A stretch of 64,000 nt of DNA from Gymnothorax reevesii (lineage: Eukaryota; Chordata; Actinopteri; Anguilliformes; Muraenidae), in the NCBI GenBank assembly GCA_029721435.1, contig CM056583.1:77131120-77195119 (forward strand). The letters are read 5' to 3'. Under the pieces are notes generated by a model. The model saw only the letters and a program-made list of their open reading frames with translations, did no database searches and was not told where the DNA came from. Position 1 is the first letter of the stretch. The number at the start of each line of letters is the position of its first letter. The translations under genes were made by a program, and so were the position numbers. Of this stretch, positions 11,711-21,108 are shown in pieces.

Positions 11711-11982
11711 AGCATTTTTAATTTAAGTTCCATTTCTATATTTGGATTTTCCACTGGAAACTGTTCCAGATCTCCTGGTGCAAACACATTTTCATCAATG
11801 TAATATTCAACTATCTCTCTAGCCAGTCTTGCTTTTCGCATGGCTGGTTTTACCTCTGTCAGCTCCAACTGTCTGCAAATTTCTAGCAGTTCTGTCTTTT
11901 TAAAAGACTTCAAAACCCCTACGGTTGGTGATGCCAAGAAATCATCCATTGCTGTTGTCAATATATATCTAGGAAAATTCAC
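11629..11982 (-). CDS. Gag N-terminal segment of the Gmr1-type element (117 codons, ends at in-frame TAA)
   Basis: The open frame starts MNFPRYILTTAMDDF; a second possible start is the Met of MDDFLASP. It holds a helical block around LKSFKKTELLEICRQLEL and MRKARLAREIVEYYID that resembles a SAP-like fold, then a highly charged coiled coil of repeating E-R-E-E-R-E-K units. A TAA at 11631-11629 stops it. The frame is the same as that of the downstream polyprotein and stays open immediately after the TAA, with the coiled coil continuing. So this is one Gag-Pol frame split by a single nonsense codon. Alternatives are a sequencing error in a purine-rich tract or stop readthrough. Confidence 0.75.
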   Translation of the reverse strand: MNFPRYILTTAMDDFLASPTVGVLKSFKKTELLEICRQLELTEVKPAMRKARLAREIVEYYIDENVFAPGDLEQFPVENPNIEMELKLKMLEIEREEREKEREEKEKEREEREKERE

Positions 11983-12044
11983 AAAAACAATTTCACAATT
12001 TGGAATGTTAGATTTTCAATAAATTACTCACACAATGGTCTCTC

Positions 12045-12063
12045 CCGGACCTTGAGCCCCCAA
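12045..12063 (-). other. Primer-binding site, Pro-tRNA-like
   Basis: Three bases past the 5' LTR the minus strand reads TGGGGGCTC, then AAG, then GTCCGGGA. TGGGGGCTC is what the 3' end of vertebrate tRNA-Pro would pair with, and the following GTCCGGGA also fits tRNA-Pro if a 3-base insertion is allowed. Its position and initial TGG are as expected for an LTR element. The tRNA assignment is my inference. Confidence 0.5.
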
Positions 12064-12065
12064 TT

Positions 12066-12562
12066 TGTTATGGCCCCAATTTGTTAATACATTTATAACA
12101 CAACAGCAACAGCAAGGGATGACAAACACAGTTTTAACAACTAAAACACATTTAATTTTTAACGAAGACAAAGACTAATAACAACCTACAACTAAAGACC
12201 AAGATTGATAAATAAGAAAAAACAGAAATAATTACAGTCCCTTTTTAGTGGGGTGGCTTGGTGATGTCCTGGATGAAGAAAATGCTCAAACACAGTCAAA
12301 GAAATCCACAAAAGAAACGTCACAGGTCTTGAACAGAATGGCAGGTCTGGTCATCTTCTTGCAATTTCTCCTACTACTTTACTGTCTCAATTCTTTTCCT
12401 TATATACTCTTTTGCAGACCCCACCCACATTTAGACCTCTTTTTTTTTTACTTTCTGAGACTTGCCCCAGACATGTCCAGGACATGTCTAAACATGACTC
12501 CAGTCTGAGCTTTACAAAAAAAAGGTAAATACTGCCATCTAGTGGCCTATATTCACATTACA
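12066..12562 (-). repeat. 5' LTR of the Gmr1-type element
   Basis: This 497-base copy is upstream in element orientation. By eye it differs from the other LTR at a single position near the inner end (TTAATAC here against TTATTAC). On the minus strand a TATATAA box sits at 12400-12406 and an ATTAAA polyadenylation-type signal at 12151-12156. Confidence 0.93.
12400..12406 (-). promoter_or_regulatory. TATA box in the 5' LTR
   Basis: Minus-strand TATATAA lies about 157 bases into the LTR in element orientation, a plausible core promoter for the genomic RNA. The same box recurs in the 3' LTR at 6837-6843. Confidence 0.55.
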
Positions 12563-12654
12563 CTTCCCATTTTAATTTTTGCTATGTGCCCTAAATAATG
12601 CCAACAAAATGGTTGAGGGGTCAAATGAGAAGGGGAGGGTGAAGGGGTATTTTT

Positions 12655-12900
12655 GTGTTACACTTTACTTGAAGGTAACATTATAAGGGTGACATGACAC
12701 TGCAATATCTGTTACATGTGTCATGTAACAGTTATGACAGTGTCATGTCACTCTTATGACGAAGTTGTCATAATCAAGACAACCCAAACAATGTCAACTT
12801 GTCATCTCAAAAACCGAATGACACTTAATGACAACGTTTATGACATTGGCATAAGGCTTATGACACGTTCATGACTGTGCCATGTCACTCTTACGAAGAA
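12655..12900. mobile_element. MITE fragment with internal 30-bp-arm hairpin
   Basis: The segment opens GTTACACTTTACTTGAAGG and carries a near-perfect hairpin: arm 12689-12718 (GTGACATGACACTGCAATAT onward) pairs with 12722-12751, with a 3-base loop. Variants of TGTCATGTCACTCTTA recur at 12737-12756 and 12878-12896. It lies about 90 bases from the 5' LTR and ends in a poly-T run. Known fish MITEs have this style; the exact family is not assigned. Confidence 0.55.
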
Positions 12901-15639
12901 AAGCTTTTTTTTTTTTTTTTTTTACTTCTGGCAGGAGGTAATATGTTTTTTTACCGGTGCTCTTTTGTCAGACTGTCCATTCTTTCTTTTGTTTTTTGTT
13001 CATCAGTTAACAGGATATCTCAAAAAGTTATGCACGGATGTCAAAAGATACTGTGTTTTGATAGATACTGTGCTACGGAGGAAGTGATTAAATTTTGGTG
13101 ATGATCTGACTAATATTCTTGATCCAGGATCTGAAAGAATTTCAGTGCATGGAAAGACGGTACTGTCGATATAATAATAATTACAACGTGTATCATGATA
13201 TAACAATTTATATTCATGCATAATAAATTCATCATGATTTTCTAAATTATACTATAATACTCATGTTGAACGATAATTCTTCAACAAACAAATTTCAAAA
13301 CGGCAGAGGTCATGCACTCTCCAAGTGCCGTCTAGTTATACATGTTAATATTCTCTCTACGTGGGGAAAATACCTTGTACAAATAATTCAATCTCACCCT
13401 TATTTTAAGTGATCCATTACCAAGAAAACACAATTTTTTCCCACTTATTGCATGGATACATTATTCATCCCTCACTCTGACAAAATCCGCAATGATTTGG
13501 AGTCAAAACAGTTTCCTTCCGGCCTTTTTTCCTCATCCGGAGGCATAAAAATGGGAGAGATCAGTTTGGGCGTGGTGATCGATGTGTACTCGCGCAGAGG
13601 AGGAGTCGAGGTGTGGCCTGTGAGAAGCAAACCGCGCCCACTGTTTTCTTCAAACATGCCCAAGAAAAATATCAGAGATGAGCTATAGGTTCTGGTGCAC
13701 ACGGATGCTCTGTTGTTGGCTGCCAGAATCCATATAAAAATGTTTTTAACATTGCATCTAGCGATGAATCGCAGAGGAACAAGGTGATTGCATTTGTTTT
13801 TGCTGATAATGTTCCCGCTGCCCCAGCCACAAACCTATTCCCACGTGCTCATTTCATGCCAGACTCTTTCTCCAGCTTAGGCCAGTACAAAGCTGGCTTA
13901 GCTAAAAAACCTGCGCCTCCAGAAAAGTATTCTTCCAACACTACGGAACCCACCACTTTAATACTGTCTGTAAATGTCAACTTTCACTTTAGCTGACAGC
14001 TTTGTTCCCACAGCTTCAATGTTATCATTATATTACCGTAAGGTATTGGGTGGCTTGTGGTGTAGTTCAAAAGAAACTTAACAGTATACCCAATACGTTA
14101 CCCTCACAACCCAAGGGCTCACCTGACATGCTGTATTTCTGTACTTGTAGTGGGCTCACTTTCAGCTACCGTGGAGATACACATATGATATGAAACTAGA
14201 CAACCCAAGGAATCTATAGATTCATGCTATTCAAGTATGCTATGTAAAAACAAACAAAATATTTAGATTGTCTTGTATTTGGTCAGCAGTGCACTATTTC
14301 ACAAGCATCAGCTAATTGCAACTCTTACATCCTTATGCGTCACTAATTGCCAAATGCTGTTAAATGTTGTCGATTCCAGATGATGAATTGCTTAGCAACA
14401 TCCAATCCCTGGTACAGCAGGACATTCCTTTCAGTGCTGTCTAAATATTTATCCATCGCATTTTAATGATTCAGCTTGACTGGTCTCTCTCTAACACTTC
14501 AGCACCTGGGGATCGTGTACGATAATTGCCGGGACCAGATAATTCTAATGCTTGGGAGGCAACGACTTGGCATATTTTAGTTAAGCTGCAATCGATTAAA
14601 ATTTAATGGCCCTTATCCCAGCATTGTCCCTTAGGGACTAATTTCTAAGAGCTCAGGTAACATGGAGGTATTATTATAAAGCAGATCATGTTCAGAGATC
14701 TTTCAAGGGACTTCTGACCTAAGTGGAAATATGTGCTCTGGCCCCAGCGTTTACCAAGATGGATATCAGTACCAGAAGGCATCGTTCATCTTTTTCCACT
14801 CAAAAAGGTATAATATTATAACTTTAATGTGTATTCATTGAATCAAAATTGCAAACATGTTTCTTTCTGTAAAAGAAATAGTGTATGATGGCAGCTAATG
14901 TGTTAAGCAAGTACAGCAAACTACTAATTAGGTCAAGCTGACTGAGGAGAGAAAAACTCTCATCCCATTTTATCATTAACTCGCATCATTTTAACATGCA
15001 ATTTTTCAGTAAATGATTTTATTCACAGAATAAGAATGTTTTTTTTGTACTTAATTCCTATGAATTACCAATATCTTGAAACACAATACCCCATAATTGT
15101 GCCCAATGAAACACAATCCAATAAAAATACTTTGAACGGAAAATGATCAGGCAACACATGGATAATTATGTTAAATCGAGCAGCTTTAATTTAAACTGGA
15201 GTGGCTTATTTTGTCATCATAGAGAATAATGCATATTACAGATAATACAGACCCTCAAAAAACCACAAACCACAAAAAAACTGAAAAGCCAGGTCTACCG
15301 AACAGGATATGAAATTGGATGCACATGAATGCGTCAAAATTTTAGATGACAGACGAAGCAAGTAAAGTTGACACATGTCAAGGCCTACAGACAGACTTTC
15401 GATGGTAAGCAAACGGTTGGTTCTCATAGTTGACATGTTGGATCTGGGAAAAATGGGACCTGAGCAACTCTGACAAAGTTATGGTTAATGTGATTAGTTT
15501 TACTGAAGACTTGTGTGTTGCTTGTCATTACATGTATGTAAGCAGTAATTCTTGTTCTCTGCAAGTAGCCAACATAGCCCCCATGGAATGTTAGTGTCAG
15601 TCTGCGGGTGGGTTGGCAGAGAAACGTGGGGGGCGGGAG
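12901..15639. other. Intron; 14340-14760 looks unique and complex
   Basis: No gene found. The part around 14340-14760 is compositionally balanced and free of repeat signatures, with homeodomain-like ATTTAATGG and TTTAATGATTC motifs, so it might be a conserved non-coding element; unproven. Confidence 0.5.
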
Positions 15640-15643
15640 TTAA

Positions 15644-15995
15644 AGGTGAACTATGCAAGTTTGTTCACTTTCTGCGCGATTATATTTTTGTCTCAATTTG
15701 CCGACATCTCTCCACGATCCGCTAGCTGCCTGCCCCTAAATTCACTGTAAAAAAAAAAAAAAAAAAACCCTGGGCTCTGAAGACCGCACAGGCGTCACAA
15801 ACTGCAAATAAACACAAGGAGCACAGGCTGTGCCCCATAACATAACAAACTTTCCCGGCCAATCACCGGCAAGAGTTGACAGTTAGGGAAGCATGGGAGT
15901 AAGAGAACTATGGGAGGGAGGGGCGAGCTACCTCTGTTTTGTTTGAATTCAAATGTCAACAGAAGTGAAAGTAAACAAACTTGCAATGTGCACCT
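15644..15995. mobile_element. TTAA-flanked MITE, 352 bp (piggyBac-like ends)
   Basis: The left end reads AGGTGAACTATGCAAGTTTG; the right end in reverse reads AGGTGCACATTGCAAGTTTG, two mismatches in 20. TTAA flanks both sides exactly (15640-15643 and 15996-15999). The interior has a poly-A run and no transposase. Confidence 0.75.
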
Positions 15996-16269
15996 TTAAT
16001 CGGGAAAGACATTCTATGGTAGGTTATAGTGCAACCTATGAATAACACCTAATAATAGCAATAAAGGTGCTGCTCTCACAATGTCTTGCCTGCTGTGTGA
16101 CAACTGTCATCATTACTCGACGATTATTTATTTATTTTTGCATGAGTGGCGGATCCCAGCAAAAATGTACCGGAACGCTGACTGTTAAAAATGGAGAGTT
16201 ACTAGATCCTGTTCCAGCAAGATCCGGCTAAACACTGTGTTTATGGCTACTGTATACGGTTATGGCCAG

Positions 16270-16928
16270 AAAAGTGGGTCAGGGCATGTCTGAAGTGACA
16301 AGATGTACGGGCTGCTTCCAGTCAGCAGTGTTGAGTACCTGCTGACAGTGGTCCAAGGATGGACAAAACATGAACTGGTGATAGGGTGTTGGGCACCCAA
16401 GGCTCATTGATGCAAAAGGGCAACAGATGCTATCCTGTCTGGTTTGAACCAATTAAAGGCCAACTGTAGCACAAGTCACAAGGAATTTTATTGATACTTA
16501 AAAAAGGAATGAGCTACAAGGATCCTGCAGTGTACAGCACCTTGTAGCCACAGACCAGTGCCCATTCTAACCCTGGTCCACAGTCAAAGTGCCTACAATG
16601 GGCTCACCAATGTCTCAACTGGCCCTTCAAGAAGGTCAGCTGGCCCAGTAATTCCCATTTTCTTTTACATCATGTGCACCGGCTGGTTATGTGAACACCA
16701 TTTTCCGGGGAAGAGATGGCACCAGGATGCATGTTTGGAAGAATAAAAGCTGGCAGAGGGAGTGTGGTGCTCTAGTCTCAGAGGGAGTGTGATGCTCTAA
16801 CTTTCTGCTGGGAAGCCCTGGGTCTGGGAATTCAAATTGATATCAGTTTGATATATCTGTTTTTGTGCCACAAAGGAGATTTACATGTTGTTAGGCAGGT
16901 GGGTATAATGTTGTGGCTAGTTGGTGTA
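16270..16928 (+). mobile_element. Tc1-like transposon remnant with internal deletion
   Basis: The left part shows the 5' coding half of a well-known fish Tc1 family (GGGTCAGGGCATGTCTGAAG, GGGCACCCAAGGCTCATTGA, TTTTCTTTTACATCATGTG, GGGGAAGAGATGGCACCAGG). The right end is that family's terminus, TTAGGCAGGTGGGTATAATG then TTGGTGTA. Most of the 3' half of the transposase, including the last catalytic region, is missing. The 5' terminus is also not seen. Confidence 0.7.
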
Positions 16929-18719
16929 TAACTCTAATTTAAAATCAAAGATTGTAAAACACACCAATAACAAAATCAGTCAATCAGGATAAAACTTGAT
17001 TATGAAAATTAAATATGAAAGTAAGCTTAAAAGTTGCCAGTAAAGTAGTTATGACACCGGAAAGTTCCACTTGTGACAAAATAAAGGACCAGAACAGCCG
17101 TCCCTTATGGGTAAAAGTAAGCAGCATGTAAATCATTTAAACTCCAGCAAAACTCCCACAACATTAGATATTACTGATTCAGACAGAAACAATGTGGACT
17201 TGTTTCTAATTTGGCATTTCAGAAGTTCATTTTAATGGCACGATTGGTTATTTTATTGTACAAAAGTACTTAATATGGCGATAACTGGTAAATACAACTG
17301 CGGTTATTTATTTTTTTCATGATACTCAATAAATTGAACTGAAGTGTAAGTACATTGAATTTCATGAAAATGGTATAGGTCAAAGTCACGTGAACAATTT
17401 GAGAAACCTCCTTTCCTCATATGCTTAAATCTCAGAGGTTCCACTGCATGTGCTCACACTTCAGAAAGCCCTTCATTGGTTACAACAGGCACATTGCTGC
17501 ACAAGAGCATTTCGCTACAGGACAATGTCTCTGGAAAATTCTTGATGACCAATTGGCCTTTCAAATTCAATAATCAGACATAAAATGAATTCTTCTAAGC
17601 CCATAATGTAGTATGTATGGGAGTCGGAGAACTTACAAAAAATAAAGCTAGAACGATATTTAGAGTATGAATAATATTTACTCTGCTGCCCCCCTAAAAA
17701 TTGCAGCTGTTACCCACTGAGGTCCCAAGCTGGTTTATAATGGTTCAAGACCTCCTGTTGGTGAGTTGGTGGTTTTAGATGTTAGAATAAGCTGACAGAC
17801 TGGTGGACCTCCTGACTATACTCATTTTTCAGCTGGTCGACCAGTTTTGAGTGTGCAAAACACAGCATAAAGCAGCATGACTACCTTATCATGGTTTTGG
17901 CGAGAGTTTTCTCCAGGTACAGTGCAAATGATTAAAATACTTCATCTAAAATGATTTTGAAGGGGGGGGGAGACTACTAAACTTTCTTAAGGCAGATGAA
18001 AAGTCTGCAGCTTAAAAATCACAGATTCATCCAATTTGCATAGAACCAGGAGTTTAACCTTTTAAAAAATGTCTTGGCAGATGGATTACAACACTTTCAG
18101 GGATAAAATCCCTTTGGGGGTCATTATATGTGTCCAAATAATTAGACATCCATTATGCGTTGCTCACATTGCACGGTACTCACACATTACTGATAGACAA
18201 ACTGGATTCACCCAATTTTACTAAATTCTCCGGCTGTTGAAGTTCTATTTTGTTTTATATAAACAGAGCTTTATCTCCCATTTTATTTTAGCATTCCACC
18301 ATGGAAAACTGGATGTAATTTGCATTTTTGTTCCATCACTGCGACATCTCTGAAAATTGAGAATCGCAAACACTGGTGCATGTGCTTCTTTACCCTGTGC
18401 AATCCACCAGTGAGCTGCACAGTCATTGCAACAGACATTACTTATGCGCAGAGAGCACAGATGGACTTAAGCCTGCAACAGGCAATGAATACCTTGCCTG
18501 CTGATACCCACCCAACTTGGGAAATGATATGGCCAATGTATATCTATATGTCTGACAGTTAGACAGTGCTGCATTGTTCAGGATTAGATTTCGGAAGCTG
18601 TAGCACATTACAGAAAGCACAAAGGTCGAGAGCATGACTCCAGTCCAGAATAGCCAGTATTGTTGTTGGTGAACCAGTGTGCAAGCTGGTAAATTATTTA
18701 AGTGTTTAATTTACAATCA
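16929..18719. other. Intron, nothing recognised
   Basis: AT-rich, only short spurious open frames and a G8 run near 17963. Confidence 0.6.
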
Positions 18720-19072
18720 TTGGTGTGGCATATGGTGTTACCGTGGGTACCACTGTTGCCTCACAAAAAGAGGGGGGCTCAATTCCAGCCTTTAGCCTTT
18801 CTGTATGAGTTTGCATATTCTCCCTCTGTTTGCATGGCTTTTCTCCAGGTACTCTGGCTTGCCCTGACAGTCCAAAGACATTTATGTCAGACTGGAGACT
18901 CTAAATTGCCCATAGGTATGAGTGTGAGTGAATGGTGTGTGTGCCTGACAATAGATTGGCAAGCTGTCCAAGGTGTCTCTCGGCCTTTTGCCCATAGTTT
19001 GCTGGGATAGGCGCCAGTTCTCCCACGACCCCTCTGAGGAAGAAGAGGTTTGGATAATGGATGGGTGGATTT
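18720..19072 (+). repeat. Mermaid-like interspersed repeat (SINE or LINE-tail type)
   Basis: Diagnostic blocks in order: ACCACTGTTGCCTCAC, GAGTTTGCATATTCTCCCTC, TTTCTCCAGGTACTC, CAGTCCAAAGACAT, AGACTCTAAATTGCCC, CTGGGATAGGCGCCAG and a 3' end of TAATGGATGGGTGGA. This matches the common fish repeat often called Mermaid. Diverged and non-coding. Confidence 0.65.
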
Positions 19073-20039
19073 AAGTCATTGATTGGCGAAGGAGTCCACA
19101 TACATTGTTTCAAAGTGAAATTGCCCCCTGATTGAAACAACCAACAGAAGCAACAAATACTGTTACCCTCCCAGACTCCAGTTTCTCATCCTGATTTAGC
19201 ACTTTCATAAGCCACCTGACAGCCTAATAAATGCATGTTCCCACAAATTCGCTGGATAAACTTAAGGATGAGGAACACAACAGTAAGATTGAACAGAGTC
19301 CACAGTCATTGTGATCTGAAGCTCGGTGCAGCTAACGCAGGATATCTGTGACCATGATTCAATAGATAACTTGTCCAGAACAAGATGGGAAAACAACAAC
19401 AACAACAAAAATAATGATGCCCTAAAATCCACAGACAATTTGAGGCTCGCCACCACAGTGAGATGTAACATATCTCATATGAGGTAGGTATCACAATCTC
19501 ATTTTCAAAGTACGGCTTCCACTGAGCAATAACTCTAAATTTCATATGGTCTGCTGCCTGTGTTTTCAGCTGATTTGTCTTCTGTTTGATTTGCCTGACC
19601 ACAGTAATCTTATCTGTTTTTTGTTTTTTTTTTCCCCCCTCACTGACGCACTTGGTAGATAAATCGTGCTTTCAAAAGGTACATCTCTCTTCTATAAGTT
19701 TCCTCCAATAACAAAGTTCAGAGGGGAAAATTACTTTGAAACTCCAGGGCCATCAAACATTCGGCCCACGGCTCATTCATCCTTGTCATTAATGCCCAAG
19801 AAACTATCAAATGCTTGGTTGTTAAAGATATGTAGCAGTAAAAATGAGAAAAATTACATTTTTCACTGTATAATCATGCGGAAAACATACAGAGGTTGTG
19901 CTTGGCAAGGCAGGACAATCTTTTACAGTTCAGGCACCACATGAACGACGGGTAATTGCTGCCATGCTTTTTGATTCTGAGCACCCAACTTCACCCGTCA
20001 AATGGAAACTCAGGTCAATGTAGGTGAATTTTGCAAACC
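19073..20039. other. Intron, nothing recognised
   Basis: No exon, RNA gene or repeat with visible ends. A (CAA)n-like run lies near 19390. Confidence 0.6.
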
Positions 20040-20882
20040 TATTTCAATTATGCTGTCACAATATTACCTGTGAAGTTAACAAAAAATGCATGCGCATAAT
20101 TTGAAGCCAAATCACACTATTTTCATTAGTATAATTATAAAATTACAAATGCAAAAATCTACATTCACAAACGTTAACAATCTGGGAGACACCCCAGTTC
20201 ATACACTACAGGCCAGAAGTTTGGAAGCAAGGCCAATACAGGTCAAAAATTTGGAAGCAAATTCAAGTTTCTGTTCACAATGCCTTTCTTAAAAACCAGA
20301 ATGAAATCCATGGATTTTGGGATGTATTTACTGCATGATTAGACTTTTCTTTCATTGATATGCTCCATTTCCTCTATTTACCTTTAGGTACTGATGTTAC
20401 CAGACCATTGCTAAATAAATGTTAACAAAAGAAAGTAGCGGCTTAGTTTTTGGGTTGAGAAGATTTGCAATAGTCACAACTTCAGTGAAAAAGTAAAAAA
20501 GAAATCACAGTTTGGATTATTCACTTTATGTCATGGTTTACAGCCCACTGGGAGCCAGTCGGAATCTGTTGAGCACTAGGACCATAGGCTTTGAGTAATA
20601 ATGCATTTTGATAAGTGACCCTTGTTCAATCTTAAACTCTTTGATTTTGTTGCAAAGTATTCCGATTACTTTTTTTTTGTAAAAATTTGATCTTGATTTC
20701 AAACTTTTGGCCTGTAGTGTATTTCAATTATGCCTTCACAATGTTACCTGTGAAGTAAAAAAAAATGCACGCACATAATTTGAAGGCCAATCACACAATT
20801 TTTATAATTATGATTATAAAATTACAAATGCGGAAATCTACATTTACTAATGTTAACAATCTGGCCGGCACCCCAGTTCATA
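20040..20882. repeat. Direct repeat pair of about 163 bp flanking the Tc1-type MITE
   Basis: Copy one is 20040-20203 and copy two 20720-20882. Both run from TATTTCAATTATG to CACCCCAGTTCATA with about 10-15 percent difference by eye. The MITE sits exactly at their junction. The right copy ends about 55 bases before the donor side of the LamG2 exon at 20937. Confidence 0.75.
20204..20719. mobile_element. Tc1-type MITE, 516 bp, TA target duplication
   Basis: Ends are CACTACAGGCCAGAAGTTTG and, in reverse, CACTACAGGCCAAAAGTTTG. TA lies on each side (20202-20203 and 20720-20721). There is an internal direct repeat of CAGGYCARAARTTTGGAAGC. No transposase is coded. Its flanks are two copies of one 163-164-bp host sequence. 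Confidence 0.75.
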
Positions 20883-20936
20883 CATAAGACTAATGAACAA
20901 ATCTTTAGTGAGTAAAACTCAGAAGACTCTACTTAC

Positions 20937-21108
20937 CTATCAATGATTCCGCATAAATCCATTTGCAATCCGCTGAAATTACCAATAATTCTTTGCTGCA
21001 CCTTGATCAAGTCCACAGCAATATTGTCAACATATATTAGCTGCATACATCCTTGAAAACTATTGAATGGATTTCTACAATCCTGGTTATTTTTGTTTTC
21101 CGGACAAC
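20937..21108 (-). CDS. cntnap3/4-like: CNTNAP exon: end of laminin-G domain 2, up to the EGF-like junction
   Basis: The acceptor CTTTGCAG lies above 21108 and a strong donor GTAAGT below 20937. The 172 bases begin by finishing Gly, then C-P-E-N, continue with FQGCMQLIYVDNIAVDLI and GNFSGLQMDLCGIID, and stop two bases into an Arg codon. In relatives the next exon opens with CLPNYCEHGG, the first EGF-like repeat. I looked for it by eye to the left and did not find it, so the following intron probably exceeds 20 kb and runs off the window. A tandem-duplicated segment carrying a MITE begins only about 55 bases past the donor. Confidence 0.93.

Larger units (their letters stand above)
6503..12562 (-). 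mobile_element. Gmr1-type Ty3/Gypsy LTR retrotransposon, nearly complete, 6060 bp
   Basis: Seen directly: two direct repeats of exactly 497 bases start TG and end CA, and both flanks carry CTTC (6499-6502 and 12563-12566), a 4-bp target duplication. In between is a long minus-strand polyprotein in the order Gag, CCHC knuckle, aspartic protease, integrase, reverse transcriptase, RNase H. In ordinary Ty3/Gypsy elements integrase comes last. The order with integrase before RT is known from Copia elements and from the Gmr1 group of deuterostome Gypsy elements; the RT (YIDD, PFGMKNAPATFQR) and the integrase GPY/F-like tail are of Gypsy type, so Gmr1 is the best fit. The element sits in the sense orientation in the intron after the LamG2 exons. 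One difference was seen between the LTRs, so the insertion is young. Confidence 0.93.

Noticed and set aside
1..20936. Search for the EGF-like exon expected after the LamG2 exons
   Set aside because: I looked for a minus-strand CEHGG-type coding motif and saw none, so I do not report an exon; a computed search with a CNTNAP profile would settle it.
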